Shown here in pieces: positions 9,701 through 18,356 of a stretch of DNA of 64,000 nt. Within the stretch, counting starts at the first letter, position 1; each line of letters begins with the position of its first letter. The notes beneath the pieces are model-generated. The model was not told the origin of the DNA. It saw only the letters and a program-made list of their open reading frames with translations, and ran no database searches. A program made the position numbers and the translations under genes. The stretch is from Zipacnadum sp036504235 (GTDB taxonomy: Bacteria; Armatimonadota; Zipacnadia; Zipacnadales; Zipacnadaceae). The DNA is taken from contig DASXVN010000040.1 in NCBI GenBank assembly GCA_036504235.1, forward strand, positions 94,996 to 158,995, in the 5' to 3' direction.

Positions 9701-10713
9701 GCCTTCCCCACCGCCGCCAGGTCCCGACCCAGCTTGGTCCTTTGGTACTCATGCCAACCGGCTTTGGTCTCCGGCATCCCGGAGACCTCCGGCAGGGCCA
9801 GCAGGATGTCATGCAGCAGTTCCGCGGAGCCGAACTGGGAGTTCAAGCGCGGGTCCTGAGCCAGATGCGCGGCGATCCCCGCCTGCGCGGCGCCCAGGAG
9901 GGGGTCCGTGGCCTTCACCGGGAAGAAACCGGTGTAGGTCTCGAGTTGCTGGTAGAAGAAGTCACTGTAGGGAACCGCGTGGTCGCCGGGAATCAAATGC
10001 GGCAGCGGCACGACGTTCCACGACCACTTAGCGCGCTCCCAGGGGTGGACCCAGGTCAGATAGACGTTGTAGGCCAGGTTGTGCTCTTTGGCCTTGGCCG
10101 CGTACCAGTCGAAGACCGAGAAGTCGAAAACCCCCGGCGCGATCATCCGGTCCTCCTGGAAGCCGGAGGCGTTCATCGCAAAACCGTTATCCGCAATCCA
10201 CTGGAAGTCGGCGTTGACGTCCGGCGGGAGGATGCCCCAGCCCAGGAAGCCGACGCTGAAGGCGTCGTTGTCGAAGCGATCCAGGAAGCGCGGGTAGGCG
10301 TGCTCCGGAACCGGCGCCCAACCCGCGGCTTTCGCCTCCGCGGCGAGTTGCGTCACGCCGCGCACGTCGCGGGCGAAGAGCACCTGCACTCGCAGCCCGT
10401 CGAGGGCCAGCAGCCACTCGCCCGCCCCGGCCAGCGCCAGCCGCGTCCCCGGCAGGGAACTCGCCGGCACGCGCTGCACGTCGCCGAAACCGAGCAGGTC
10501 GGCGAGCAGCTTGGAGCCGCAGGCCCGGGCCTTGGCCGGGTCCTCGGCTGTCAGGGTGATCCAGGCAGCGCCGGCCAGCGCGGTCGCGTGGGTCGTCGCC
10601 GTGATCTTCCCGAGCTGGCGCAAGTTAGCCTGCACCGTCGCCGGAGCGGCGCTCGCCGCGGCGAAGCTGCCGCACACCGCAGCGATCAAAAGAGCTATCA
10701 TGTATCGTCTCAT
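6784..10713 (-). CDS. Giant secreted beta-galactosidase-like protein, family copy 2
   Basis: 1,309 residues from the ATG at 10713, which has GGAGGT eight bases upstream and opens a clear signal peptide (MRRYMIALLIAAVCGSFAAA). Domains: N-terminal domain about 26-135; GH42-like barrel from about 140 (YPRFLDRFDND), with candidate acid/base Glu298 in GSAELL; an inserted GH2-like jelly roll about 370-520 (FWLRKQF, EAYLNGQPL); HDTG at 584-587 and candidate nucleophile Glu611 in SSEPGN; amidotransferase-like trimerisation domain about 675-900 with NTGKHSIEQAASWPISRLTG; then a C-terminal jelly-roll region to the end. Family knowledge suggests beta-glycosidase activity; the exact sugar is not readable. 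It is divergent from the gene at 10989 and heads a minus-strand run including two membrane proteins. Confidence 0.75.
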   Translation of the reverse strand: MRRYMIALLIAAVCGSFAAASAAPATVQANLRQLGKITATTHATALAGAAWITLTAEDPAKARACGSKLLADLLGFGDVQRVPASSLPGTRLALAGAGEWLLALDGLRVQVLFARDVRGVTQLAAEAKAAGWAPVPEHAYPRFLDRFDNDAFSVGFLGWGILPPDVNADFQWIADNGFAMNASGFQEDRMIAPGVFDFSVFDWYAAKAKEHNLAYNVYLTWVHPWERAKWSWNVVPLPHLIPGDHAVPYSDFFYQQLETYTGFFPVKATDPLLGAAQAGIAAHLAQDPRLNSQFGSAELLHDILLALPEVSGMPETKAGWHEYQRTKLGRDLAAVGKAYRDEPAAYASWDQVEVPDLKLFAGWDRATCLDLRGAWESKVDRAKVGVSEKWFAPETAAAGWTATRSDDPMIMAYSSTWRDQPRDFWLRKQFTVSAPQAAGKLPYLHISLGDQRRGFEAYLNGQPLKKLTREHPIVGDNDQCFEIGAALRTGENLLVLNTHGVPVSSYVFLGPQGRWEYPSPRPTLNRLWFDATEFTAWWRMRSLENALRANRSGDPQGRPQLVMCPDDFQDMALDLCRKYGAFEHDTGQTAGCWAPWPTRYSAARGLPFSSEPGNAPNNAPEMQKMITLYLLLGNDSINALFHPTQYRDNPDIAAWIATNRELLRCAGKMEQAPPPVSVLRSIRDASRLRFDGPWGWDLGRGELQSVGRTFYYADMPDVLSGRLLQRAKVTIDAGSELLTEPEVSGLEKYVREGGVFVALHNTGKHSIEQAASWPISRLTGLRVVNQDRAVGGKIRFTQEQSLWPSLRGREINAWGMVYDWRKEDLTGNSLGLEKQDPSVQVVAEWVGREPGSGQIAVAVRKLGQGMVITLGSTFWRNAEDLGGRWTADAASRPYLAELLDSLGVPADSTRESSAATADLFAEHWLSKNGLYDLYMVSKVKDGATPATFPITFTATAPPAQLREISALGHPLVPTQAAGTGFAVPDVTLNAMQTRIYAAPRADLATAPLYWLRSLEKRWYALDSVPPADQPVPMKPSPYVLPLIEGWSLQPGGEPWGDTPPPYATDATTPPVKLGSFAALGLADDSIAHFRKEVQLPAGWQGRRLSLVLDCEDWIWGVQPKGRLWVDGKLLTAAHIGQRNDPRFSADIVPTRADGRLLLELEVDGRQPAAQQRRRPTGVLGAFYLQSDPQPVSLTPLPQPWQVAADLGVFAPGQPGQRVKGLYAETSFILPATWPTPRVFLESPESLGFLILNDTVVSTPTYMRRLDISGLVHRDGTPNVLRWSPGAPSANGNFDQELPRLSLAWWPAGN

Positions 10714-10988
10714 GATACCGAACCTCCCCAAGTCCCGATCCGATCTGTTCCGCTGCGCGGCCCTTCCCCGTCGCGCCGCGCGCAACCTGCTCTGCGCGCC
10801 GGCATGCGGGAGGACGGGCGTCTCGCCCGTCAACGAGGAACTAAGCGGAGGCCCCGTCGGGCGAGACGCCCGACCTACCGGATCATCGCTTGTGCAGGAA
10901 TCACCGCACCGATGGCGCATATTATACTTGGTACTGAGTGCCACGAGCCGCCCCGGCTCCACGATTTCCGGCCGCGAGGTGAACTGTT
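10714..10988. other. Divergent intergenic region with paired palindromes
   Basis: A 275-base spacer between divergent genes. It holds two 19-bp palindromes: GACGGGCGTCTCGCCCGTC at 10813-10831 and GTCGGGCGAGACGCCCGAC at 10856-10874. Their cores are reverse complements, so a larger hairpin can also form. An AT-rich stretch ATATTATACTT at 10919-10929 could be a -10 box for the plus-strand gene, but no convincing -35 lies at the right distance. Confidence 0.5.
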
Positions 10989-13436
10989 ATGCCCACGCCT
11001 TCAGCGTGGTTGCGCCTGCTCCCCCTGCTGTGCCTGTGTCTGGCGGGACCGACCCTGGCCGCCGAGCCGGTCACGGTGACGGGAAAGGTCCTGCTCCCCG
11101 ACGGCTCCCCCGCCGCGGGCGCGCGGGTGGGGCTGGACGCGTACTCCTATGGCGCGGCGGCCTGGGTCGAGACCACCGCCGGCCCGGACGGGGGCTTTCG
11201 GCTGACCGTCACCCCGGCCCCCATGACCACGGCCCTGACCCTGCTGGCGCTCCAGTCGGGCTATGCTCCCGACTGGGCCGACGTCGCCGCGGGCGACTCC
11301 GTTACCTTGCGCCTGGGCGATGATCCGACCACCTACCAGGGGCGGGTCTGCGATGCGGAGGCTCATCCGCTCCCCGGCGCGGACGTGGAGGTGACCGCAC
11401 TGGGCCGGCTCCCCTGGTACGGCGCGCAGGTCGCGCGCCTGGGGGGCTCCAGGGCCCTGCACGCCGCCGGCGACGACCAGGGGCGCTTTTCGCTGCCTGA
11501 TCTCCCCGCCGGGTGCGACCTGACGCTGACGATCTCCGCGCCGGGGCACGCCCGGGTGAGCCGCTTCGCCCACGTGAGCGGCGCCAGCGCGCCGACGATA
11601 CTCCCGCCGGAAGCCTCCCTCTCCGGCCGGGTGCTGCGCGCGGGCCAGCCGGTGCCCGGCGTGACTGTCCGCCTGCGGGCAGTCCTGATGGAGCCCACGC
11701 AGACCGTGACCGACGCCCAGGGCGCCTACCGTCTGGACCGGATCGGGGCCGTGAACTGGCCGCTGACCGTGCAGAACCTCCCGGCCGGCTGGATCGCCCC
11801 GTCCCTGCGGACGCCGCCCGTGCCCCCCGGCACAGCGCTGACCGGCCAGGATTTCGCGCTCCTGCCGGCCGCCCTCCTGCGCGGGAAAGTGACCGACGCG
11901 GCCACCGGCCAGCCGCTGGGCGGCGCCGGCGTGTACGCGAACTGGCCCGCGGAGCAGGGCCAACCTCCCTCCGGGGCCTCGGCGGTAACCGCGGCGGACG
12001 GAACGTACGAGATGTGGGTGCGGCCCGGCCGCCTGCAAGCGAGCGTCTTTAGTGCGGGAACGACCCCGTGGGTGGAAGTCGGAGCCGTGAAAGGCCAGCA
12101 ACTGGACGTGAAGGAGGGTGAAACGCGCGAGGGCGTGGACTTCGCGCTCCCTGCGCCCCCGTCCCTGCGGGGGCGCCTGGAGCGTCCTGACGGAACGCCC
12201 GCGCCCGGCCTGGAGGTCAGGGTGGCCAGCATGCAGCGGTATACGACGGCCACCGAGGCCTTCGTCGCCCGGACCGACGCGCAAGGCGCCTGGCAGCTAC
12301 CCTTCCCCACCGGGGGGCCGTATGGGCGCGGCGAACCGCAACTACTGCTCGCGGCGGAGCCGGCCAGCGGGCTCGTAGCGGAGGCGTGGGTGGACAAGGC
12401 GCAGGACGGGGTACCCTTGACTCTGGCGCCGGGGGGCTATGTGGTCTGCTCGGCGCACGATCCGCAGGGGCGACCCGTGGCGAACGTGATGATCTGGGCG
12501 CAGGTGATCAGAGCGGGGCCGGCCGTACTGCAGGGGCGCGGCGGGGCCGCCTCGCTCCCGGCCGTGCCCACCGACGCGCACGGCCAGGCGCGCATCGGGC
12601 CGCTGCCCGCGGGCGACCAGATACATCTGCAGTTGGAAAGCGACAGCTACTATGAGGTGGGCCACGCCTGGGAGAACAACGCACCGTTCATCTTGGCCCC
12701 TGGGGAGGAGCACGCAACCCCCACGCTGGTCATTGACCGGGAAGGCCGGACGCTCACGGGCACGGTGCTGGATGAGCGCGGGCAGCCCGCCGCCGGCGCC
12801 CTGGTCTACGCGGCCAACGGGCTGGAGGCGGCGGAGACCGATGCCGCCGGGCATTTCACCCTCCCCCACGTGCCGCCTTCCCCGCCGGCCATGTTACGGG
12901 CCGTTCCGAACGCTCCGCAGACGGCGCCGCCGATTGCGGTCTTGTTCGCTTTCGACCCCTTCCGCCCGCTAGTCGGGGAGCAACAGATCGCGCCTGGCCA
13001 CGAGGCGCAAATCCAACTGCGGCTGGCCGCCCTGGGCAGCGCCACCGGCCAGGTGGTGGATGAAGCCGGCAACCCGCTGCCCGGTACCCAAGTCCAAGTC
13101 TGGAACAAACTCCCGCTAGCGCTGGCGCGAGAGGCCACGACGCGCCTGCACGACTTGGGTATGCCCGGCGCTCCCGTGACCACCGACCTCGAGGGTAAGT
13201 GGAAGGTGGAAGCGTTGCTACCGGGCGTGGAGTACCGACTGATGATCTTCTCACTCGACGGGAGGATGGGGCAACCTGCCGGTCAAACCGTCACCAGCAA
13301 AGCGGGAGAAGCGGTGGACTTGGGCAAGATCGTGTTCAAGCCGCCCGCGGCTCAGCCGCCCGCCGCGCCTCCCGAGGCCGTCGCGCCGCGACCGCCCACC
13401 GAGACCGGGGCGGGCGGCCCGCCGCCACCGGCCTAG
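10989..13436 (+). CDS. Secreted protein of about eight carboxypeptidase-regulatory-like repeats
   Basis: 815 residues. GAGGTG lies seven bases before the ATG, and residues 1-25 are a signal peptide ending TLAAE. The rest is a string of beta-sandwich repeats of the CarboxypepD_reg/SpaA-like type, each opening with a G-[KRT]-V-x-D-x-x-G-x-P-x-x-G-[AV]-x-V pattern. Visible repeat starts include VTGKVLLPDGSPAAGARV, YQGRVCDAEAHPLPGADV, LSGRVLRAGQPVPGVTV, LRGKVTDAATGQPLGGAGV, LRGRLERPDGTPAPGLEV, LTGTVLDERGQPAAGALV and ATGQVVDEAGNPLPGTQV. The tail is Pro/Ala/Gly-rich. No catalytic domain is seen, so it is probably a surface or periplasmic scaffold or adhesin. It ends at a strong hairpin shared with the convergent GH172 gene. 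Confidence 0.8.
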   Translation: MPTPSAWLRLLPLLCLCLAGPTLAAEPVTVTGKVLLPDGSPAAGARVGLDAYSYGAAAWVETTAGPDGGFRLTVTPAPMTTALTLLALQSGYAPDWADVAAGDSVTLRLGDDPTTYQGRVCDAEAHPLPGADVEVTALGRLPWYGAQVARLGGSRALHAAGDDQGRFSLPDLPAGCDLTLTISAPGHARVSRFAHVSGASAPTILPPEASLSGRVLRAGQPVPGVTVRLRAVLMEPTQTVTDAQGAYRLDRIGAVNWPLTVQNLPAGWIAPSLRTPPVPPGTALTGQDFALLPAALLRGKVTDAATGQPLGGAGVYANWPAEQGQPPSGASAVTAADGTYEMWVRPGRLQASVFSAGTTPWVEVGAVKGQQLDVKEGETREGVDFALPAPPSLRGRLERPDGTPAPGLEVRVASMQRYTTATEAFVARTDAQGAWQLPFPTGGPYGRGEPQLLLAAEPASGLVAEAWVDKAQDGVPLTLAPGGYVVCSAHDPQGRPVANVMIWAQVIRAGPAVLQGRGGAASLPAVPTDAHGQARIGPLPAGDQIHLQLESDSYYEVGHAWENNAPFILAPGEEHATPTLVIDREGRTLTGTVLDERGQPAAGALVYAANGLEAAETDAAGHFTLPHVPPSPPAMLRAVPNAPQTAPPIAVLFAFDPFRPLVGEQQIAPGHEAQIQLRLAALGSATGQVVDEAGNPLPGTQVQVWNKLPLALAREATTRLHDLGMPGAPVTTDLEGKWKVEALLPGVEYRLMIFSLDGRMGQPAGQTVTSKAGEAVDLGKIVFKPPAAQPPAAPPEAVAPRPPTETGAGGPPPPA

Positions 13437-13452
13437 GGGCCACTCGGCAGAA

Positions 13453-13482
13453 CGGCAGGCGCCCCCCCGGGAGCGCCTGCCG
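13453..13482. terminator. Bidirectional hairpin terminator
   Basis: A perfect 10-bp stem, CGGCAGGCGC and GCGCCTGCCG, with a 10-base loop lies between two convergent genes, 17 bases after the stop of the repeat protein and 24 bases after the stop of the GH172 gene. No long U-tract follows, so termination strength is uncertain. Confidence 0.7.
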
Positions 13483-13505
13483 TATGGCTCATCTGATTGG
13501 TTCGG

Positions 13506-14642
13506 CTAGATGATCTCCAACTCGTCGCGGCCCGGCAGGGTCGGGAAAGCCGCGTGCGGCTCGGCCTGATACCAGAAGGCCGTGGAGGCGATATCGTCCT
13601 GCGCCGGCAGGTAGCGGCCGCCGGCCCGCCAGCCCAGCGCCTGGATGGTCGTCGCAAAGTCGCTGCGGAAGCGCACCGGGTCCATGATATGCCAGCGGTA
13701 GAGGCTGAAGCGCGTATTGGAGCGGTACACGCCGTCCGGACGGACGACGTGCGGCATCCCCGCGTAGGCCGTAGTGAACTCCTGGTACTGCTTGGTCTGC
13801 TTGTTTTCGAAGTTGTACGAGCCGCAGAAGTAGTCCTCGGTGCCGGTGCCGCAGATAGTCGGGTAGTACTCCCCGCCGTGCTCCTTGACGTTGCTGCCCA
13901 CCACGCCGCCGGGCAGGTCGCCGTCCATATAGAACTTGATCTCGCCCTCGCCCCACCAGCCATTGTTGTTCACCTGCCAGGCCAGATAGGTGCCGACATA
14001 CTGCCCCTGCCCCTGCACCCCGTCGAGGATCGTGTGCACGGTCTTGTAGGGCAGTGGATTGCTGCGCCGGAACTGCGCGTGGAAGTAGGCGGCGTCCTCC
14101 GGGACGTCCGTCAGCGTGTAGTTGACCTGGTAGTAGACGCCCATGCGCTCCAGGCCCATGTTCTCCAGGGTGATCCTGCAGTGGGAGCGGAAAGGCATCT
14201 GCCAGTAGCTGTTGAAGGCGTTGCCCGGATTCACGCAGACCGGAAGCGAGTTGAGCGGCGCAAAGACGTCAAAGCTCGTGTAGGCGCTGGCGAAGAAGTC
14301 GCCCACCGGGACCTCGATGGAGGGGGTCTCCTCACCGTCCCAGTACATGCGCAGGATCATGAAGCGATAGTTGCCGGTCGGGGTCATCCAGATCTGCTGA
14401 ATCGCGCCGGGGCCGTCCACGTCCGCCAGCACCACGGTCTCGCCAGGCTCGAAGGCGACACTGGGCCGGAGCTTCCAGCCGGTGCCGAGGTCGCGGGCGG
14501 CGTTCATACTGGGGTCAACATGCCGCCCGCCCTGCCCCTTGGCGCCGGTGGGGTTCTCCGCCGAGCAGGAGCGAGTTTCCGCGGGCGAGAGTCGCGAGAG
14601 ATTGCCGAGATTGAGGTTCAAGCCATTGAAGGGTCCGTGCAT
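13506..14642 (-). CDS. GH172 (DUF2961) family glycosidase
   Basis: 378 residues, no signal peptide, so probably cytoplasmic. AGGA lies seven bases before the ATG. The DUF2961 hallmarks are clear: DGPGAIQQIWM near 78, GEGEIKFYMDGD near 230, and CGTGTEDYFCGSYNF around 264-278. GH172 enzymes act on fructofuranose or arabinofuranose-containing substrates, and characterised members use two glutamates; Glu269 in GTGTEDYF is a candidate by position and context. The protein is shorter than some members but spans the full DUF2961 core. It is divergent from the PHP-like gene at 14803, with 160 bases between the start codons, so the two may share a control region. Alternative substrates cannot be separated by reading. 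Confidence 0.85.
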   Translation of the reverse strand: MHGPFNGLNLNLGNLSRLSPAETRSCSAENPTGAKGQGGRHVDPSMNAARDLGTGWKLRPSVAFEPGETVVLADVDGPGAIQQIWMTPTGNYRFMILRMYWDGEETPSIEVPVGDFFASAYTSFDVFAPLNSLPVCVNPGNAFNSYWQMPFRSHCRITLENMGLERMGVYYQVNYTLTDVPEDAAYFHAQFRRSNPLPYKTVHTILDGVQGQGQYVGTYLAWQVNNNGWWGEGEIKFYMDGDLPGGVVGSNVKEHGGEYYPTICGTGTEDYFCGSYNFENKQTKQYQEFTTAYAGMPHVVRPDGVYRSNTRFSLYRWHIMDPVRFRSDFATTIQALGWRAGGRYLPAQDDIASTAFWYQAEPHAAFPTLPGRDELEII

Positions 14643-14802
14643 GAGTCATTCCTTTCTTCACCGAGGCGTGCCGGAGCGCACTGTCGCACACAATTAGCCG
14701 CAGCTTCGCCCGGCACCTGCACGGCCGGGCAGGACTCGCTCCCGCGGAAAGGGAATGGTTCCGTGCTCAGGACGCAACTTTGGCCGCGAAGGAGCCCTGA
14801 AT

Positions 14803-17800
14803 ATGAAACTCACCCGCTTCTGGTGTGTCGCGCTGCTGCTGCTCGCCGCCGGCGCGTGCTTCGCCCAGACCCCCGCCCCCGCGGCCCAGAAGCCGGCCAT
14901 ACTCTTCTGCTGCCCCGGCGAGAACCGCTATGAATATGTCGGCTACGACTACATGCAGTCCCTGGTCCAGGCGGGATTCACCGTGGACTACCTCGAAGGA
15001 TCCGCGCCGCTCACCTGGGACAAGGTCAAGAACTACAACGTGCTGTTCGTGTTCGATTTCCCGGCCACAGGACTGAACCAGCTCGAGAGCTCCTCGTTCC
15101 AGCCGCAGCCGCCGTGGCTGGCGGATTACTGGGCGGTACTCGACAAGTTCCTCAAGGCCGGCGGCGGGATATTCCTGCACTACTGCCCCTTCTACGGCGG
15201 GGCGGCGCCGAACGACCTGCTCAAGCAGTGGGGTCTGCAGTTCCCGCTTCTCTACCTGCGCGACCCGGGCACCCAGTTCATGACCAACATCCATTCTGGC
15301 GCCGCCTACACGGACCAAATCAACCCCGAGTCGCCGGTCAGCAAGGACGTGCATGGCTACTGGTATCCGAATGACAACCACTACACCGGCCAGCACACCA
15401 TGCCGATCCTGGTGGATGACAACTGGAGGGTGGTGGCCCGGGCGAGCAAAGCGGCCTACACCGAAGTGCCGCGGTTTGACCCGGGAGGATTGGCCCCGCT
15501 GGCGGGCGCGCTGATCCCCGCCGCGCCGGTCAAGGACCCGGTGCTCTTCGCAGTACGCGACTATCCGGGCGGCGGGCGGCTGGCCGCTGTGCAGACCTGG
15601 TATCAGTGGTCCGTGGGCTCGGGCATGAAGTGGCTCTACAACAACGAGATCCTCAGCAAGGGCCTCGGCACCCGGCCTAGCGACTACGGCAAGCTGCTGC
15701 TGAATACCTACACCTGGCTGGCCGCGCCGAGCCTCCAGTCCGGCGCGGTCGGCGGAGCGGTGCAGGACCCCAGCCGGATGCTCCAGCCGATGCTTCGGTC
15801 GGGGGCGATTGATCAGTTCCATGACTGGAACTACAACGAGACGGAGGTCCTGGGCTATCGCCACCCGCCGATCAACGGCAAGCTCTTCCGCGGCCTGATC
15901 GGCGCGCAGACCGCCCTCAGCGGCGGCCAGGGCACCGTGGCCGACTACGCCGCGGCGGCCGTGGCGGCCCAGCTCGATTACGTAGTCTTCCTCGAGGATC
16001 TGGCTCAGATGACCCCCGAAAAGCTGGATACGCTCAAGGCGGAAGTGGCCAAGAACACCACCCCGACCCTGCAGCTCTACGCCGGCTACCGCATGAAGTC
16101 CAATATCGGCAACTACATGTTCGTGTGCGGGAAGAACCCCGTGTGGCCCGACCAGGGGCTGCTGATCGGGCCGGACCAGCGCACCTTCAACCTGCAGTAC
16201 CAGGACGAGAACGGCAAGTGGGGGCAGGGCATCCCCGGGCCGACCTGGTGTCTCAGCCAGACGGGGCCGACCCTGAACAACACGGTCGGCTACTATAACT
16301 TCACCAAGTCCGGCAACGGGATGAAATGGTATGACGTGCGCGACGGCAGCACCGGCGCGCTGCGCACCTACGAGGGCGGCAAGCTGGTTGAGGACATGAC
16401 GCCGGACTACTTGACCAACTGCCTGTACTCCGGCGTGCTCACGCCGATTAGCCTGAATCTGGTGCGCTCCCCGGCGGAACTCACCGCCGCGGTGGCCCAG
16501 AATCAGGCGCTAACCTACGCGCAGGCCAACCGCCCGGCGACGATCTGGGAGGACGCCCTGCATTGGAACGGTTCCTACGATGGGATGAACGCCTTCCCCT
16601 CGGACGGCCCGCAGATCCTGGTCTGGCCCAAGCTGGTGCGGGTGATGGTCTTTGGCGCGGAGTGGTTTGTGACCAGCCGTTCCCTGAACCTCGCGCCGAT
16701 CCACGTGACCTCCGAGGTCGGCCTCAAGCAGATCACCATCTACGACGGGACGAGCCTCTATCGGCGGATTGACTGTAAAGGCAGCAAGGACTTCGAGACC
16801 ACGCTGGTGCTCAACGGCGTGCTGCAAAGCGGCCTGGTGCTGATCGCCGAGGACCTCCGCGGCGGCAAGGCGACCAGCTTTCCCCTGCGCACCCGGCGTG
16901 AGGGGACCCTGTGCCAGATAGACTGCGGCGACCACGCCAACGACTGTGCATACATGCTGCTGGCGCATGGCCCGCACTGGCCCATGTTCTTCATGACGCC
17001 CAGCGTGCCCGACGCCGGAGGCACCTGGGATGGCGGTCCGCTCGCCGCCCGCCCTCTGCTGAACAGCCAGTTCACCTACCCCTGGGCCCGCACCGACCAA
17101 GGCAACTATGAGCCGGGGACCCCCTACCAAATTCCCGAACTGGAGTTTGCCGATGAAGGCGCTACCCGCTGCCGCATGGTGAGCGACCGCGTCATGATCC
17201 CGGAGCTGCGGGGGACCAATCCCTGGAGTGGCTTCGGCCCGACGGAACCCTCGCCGATTGTAGACACGTGGGCCAGCCACACCTACTTTGACCAGTACCT
17301 CACCGGTGTGGCGCCCAACGCCTGGGGCGCGCCCGGCGTCTTTGAGGGCCCGATCGTTGGCCTCTTCACCGAGCAGTTCAAGTTCAAGCAGGACTGCACC
17401 GTCAAGGAGATACAGGTCTACAACGGCTACTGGCGCCAGAAGACGGCGACCTACAGCACCCTCCTGGCCATGGGCAAGGGCGGGCAGATCACGGACGTCT
17501 GGGACCTCACCAACACCCCGGAGCAGCCGCAGGAGGCGCGGATCGAGACGGGCGCCTGGTTCGGGCTTTTCAGCAGCCAGGTAGCCAACACTCACCTGTT
17601 CATCAACCGCGGCGCGCCGCTGATCCTCCGGGCCAGTCCCTGGACCTGGCTCTGGCTGGAGCTGTTCACCGATACGCGCAACCAGCCGGTGAAGAAGGGC
17701 GACACCTGCGATGTGGAGGTCTTCTCCCAGACCTGGCCGCTCGACCAGGCCATGACCAAGGCCAAGTCCCTCGCGGACATGGTGACGTACCTGGAGAAGC

Positions 17801-18333
17801 CCACCGGCATGGAACTGACCCGCGGCCGGCAAGTGGCCGGCCCGGGGGGGTTGCTGGAACTGACGCCGGACAACTACGCGGTGGAACTGTCCATTCCCAA
17901 GCCGGAGGGCGTAGCACGGACGGTGCCGGTCCGGGTTAGCGGCCTCAACCGGCGCTGGACGGCGGGCCTCTACCAGTTCGCGGGCTACCGAACCCACTAC
18001 TACAGCAAACAAGACACCGGCTGGCGGGCGCTGGGGCTGGACTTCGACGGCCGGGCCTACGCGCCGCTGTACGTTAGCAAGGCCGCCAACACCCACGTGC
18101 TGCTGGGGCACCCCATCGTGGCAGATGCGGCGGGTAGGGACCTGTTTATCCAGGTCTCCCGGGTCAACGACGGCGACGCCCAGACGCCGCCCGCCTGGCA
18201 TGTCTCCGTGAACAATCCCACGGACAAGCCCGTAACGACCACGCTCAAGCGGGCCATGGACCTGGCGGGGCTGACCCTCGTCTCCGAGACGATGACGCTG
18301 GCCCCCGGCGAGTACCGCGTGCTCAGCAAGTAG
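14803..18333 (+). CDS. Secreted amidotransferase-like plus degenerate PHP-like protein, copy 1
   Basis: 1,176 residues from the ATG at 14803 (AAGGAG eight bases upstream), with a signal peptide ending ACFAQ. The first 300 residues resemble a ThuA/GATase1-like Rossmann domain (AILFCCPGENRYEYVGYDYM; FLKAGGGIFLHYCPFYGG). Around residues 365-450 is a PHP-like segment, RGLIGAQTALSGGQGTVADY, in which the metal-binding His and Asp of a true PHP site are replaced. Beta-rich domains fill the C-terminal half. It is unlikely to be a metal-dependent phosphoesterase as it stands; binding of a carbohydrate or a structural role is possible (inference). It is a close relative of the gene at 21334, and the two flank the glycosidase at 18347. 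Confidence 0.7.
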   Translation: MKLTRFWCVALLLLAAGACFAQTPAPAAQKPAILFCCPGENRYEYVGYDYMQSLVQAGFTVDYLEGSAPLTWDKVKNYNVLFVFDFPATGLNQLESSSFQPQPPWLADYWAVLDKFLKAGGGIFLHYCPFYGGAAPNDLLKQWGLQFPLLYLRDPGTQFMTNIHSGAAYTDQINPESPVSKDVHGYWYPNDNHYTGQHTMPILVDDNWRVVARASKAAYTEVPRFDPGGLAPLAGALIPAAPVKDPVLFAVRDYPGGGRLAAVQTWYQWSVGSGMKWLYNNEILSKGLGTRPSDYGKLLLNTYTWLAAPSLQSGAVGGAVQDPSRMLQPMLRSGAIDQFHDWNYNETEVLGYRHPPINGKLFRGLIGAQTALSGGQGTVADYAAAAVAAQLDYVVFLEDLAQMTPEKLDTLKAEVAKNTTPTLQLYAGYRMKSNIGNYMFVCGKNPVWPDQGLLIGPDQRTFNLQYQDENGKWGQGIPGPTWCLSQTGPTLNNTVGYYNFTKSGNGMKWYDVRDGSTGALRTYEGGKLVEDMTPDYLTNCLYSGVLTPISLNLVRSPAELTAAVAQNQALTYAQANRPATIWEDALHWNGSYDGMNAFPSDGPQILVWPKLVRVMVFGAEWFVTSRSLNLAPIHVTSEVGLKQITIYDGTSLYRRIDCKGSKDFETTLVLNGVLQSGLVLIAEDLRGGKATSFPLRTRREGTLCQIDCGDHANDCAYMLLAHGPHWPMFFMTPSVPDAGGTWDGGPLAARPLLNSQFTYPWARTDQGNYEPGTPYQIPELEFADEGATRCRMVSDRVMIPELRGTNPWSGFGPTEPSPIVDTWASHTYFDQYLTGVAPNAWGAPGVFEGPIVGLFTEQFKFKQDCTVKEIQVYNGYWRQKTATYSTLLAMGKGGQITDVWDLTNTPEQPQEARIETGAWFGLFSSQVANTHLFINRGAPLILRASPWTWLWLELFTDTRNQPVKKGDTCDVEVFSQTWPLDQAMTKAKSLADMVTYLEKPTGMELTRGRQVAGPGGLLELTPDNYAVELSIPKPEGVARTVPVRVSGLNRRWTAGLYQFAGYRTHYYSKQDTGWRALGLDFDGRAYAPLYVSKAANTHVLLGHPIVADAAGRDLFIQVSRVNDGDAQTPPAWHVSVNNPTDKPVTTTLKRAMDLAGLTLVSETMTLAPGEYRVLSK

Positions 18334-18338
18334 CGAGG

Positions 18339-18356
18339 GGCGGGCGTCAACCCGCC
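18339..18356. terminator. Short convergent hairpin enclosing a stop codon
   Basis: GGCGGG, loop CGTCAA, CCCGCC. It lies between convergent genes only 13 bases apart, and the stop codon of the minus-strand gene falls in the loop and 3' arm. The stem is short, so this is a weak call. Confidence 0.45.

Noticed and set aside
10890..10928. TTGTGC and TATACT as a full promoter for the gene at 10989
   Set aside because: The gap between them is 27 bases, far too long for a standard sigma-70 promoter; only the -10-like box may be real.
7945..11079. A >1,000-codon plus-strand frame antisense to glycosidase copy 2
   Set aside because: No domain, extends across the opposite start codon and an intergenic palindrome; the minus-strand gene has a signal peptide, ribosome-binding site and clear family motifs.
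16510..18201. A ~560-codon minus-strand frame opposite PHP-like copy 1
   Set aside because: Shadow of a real gene; similar frames lie opposite every long gene in the window.
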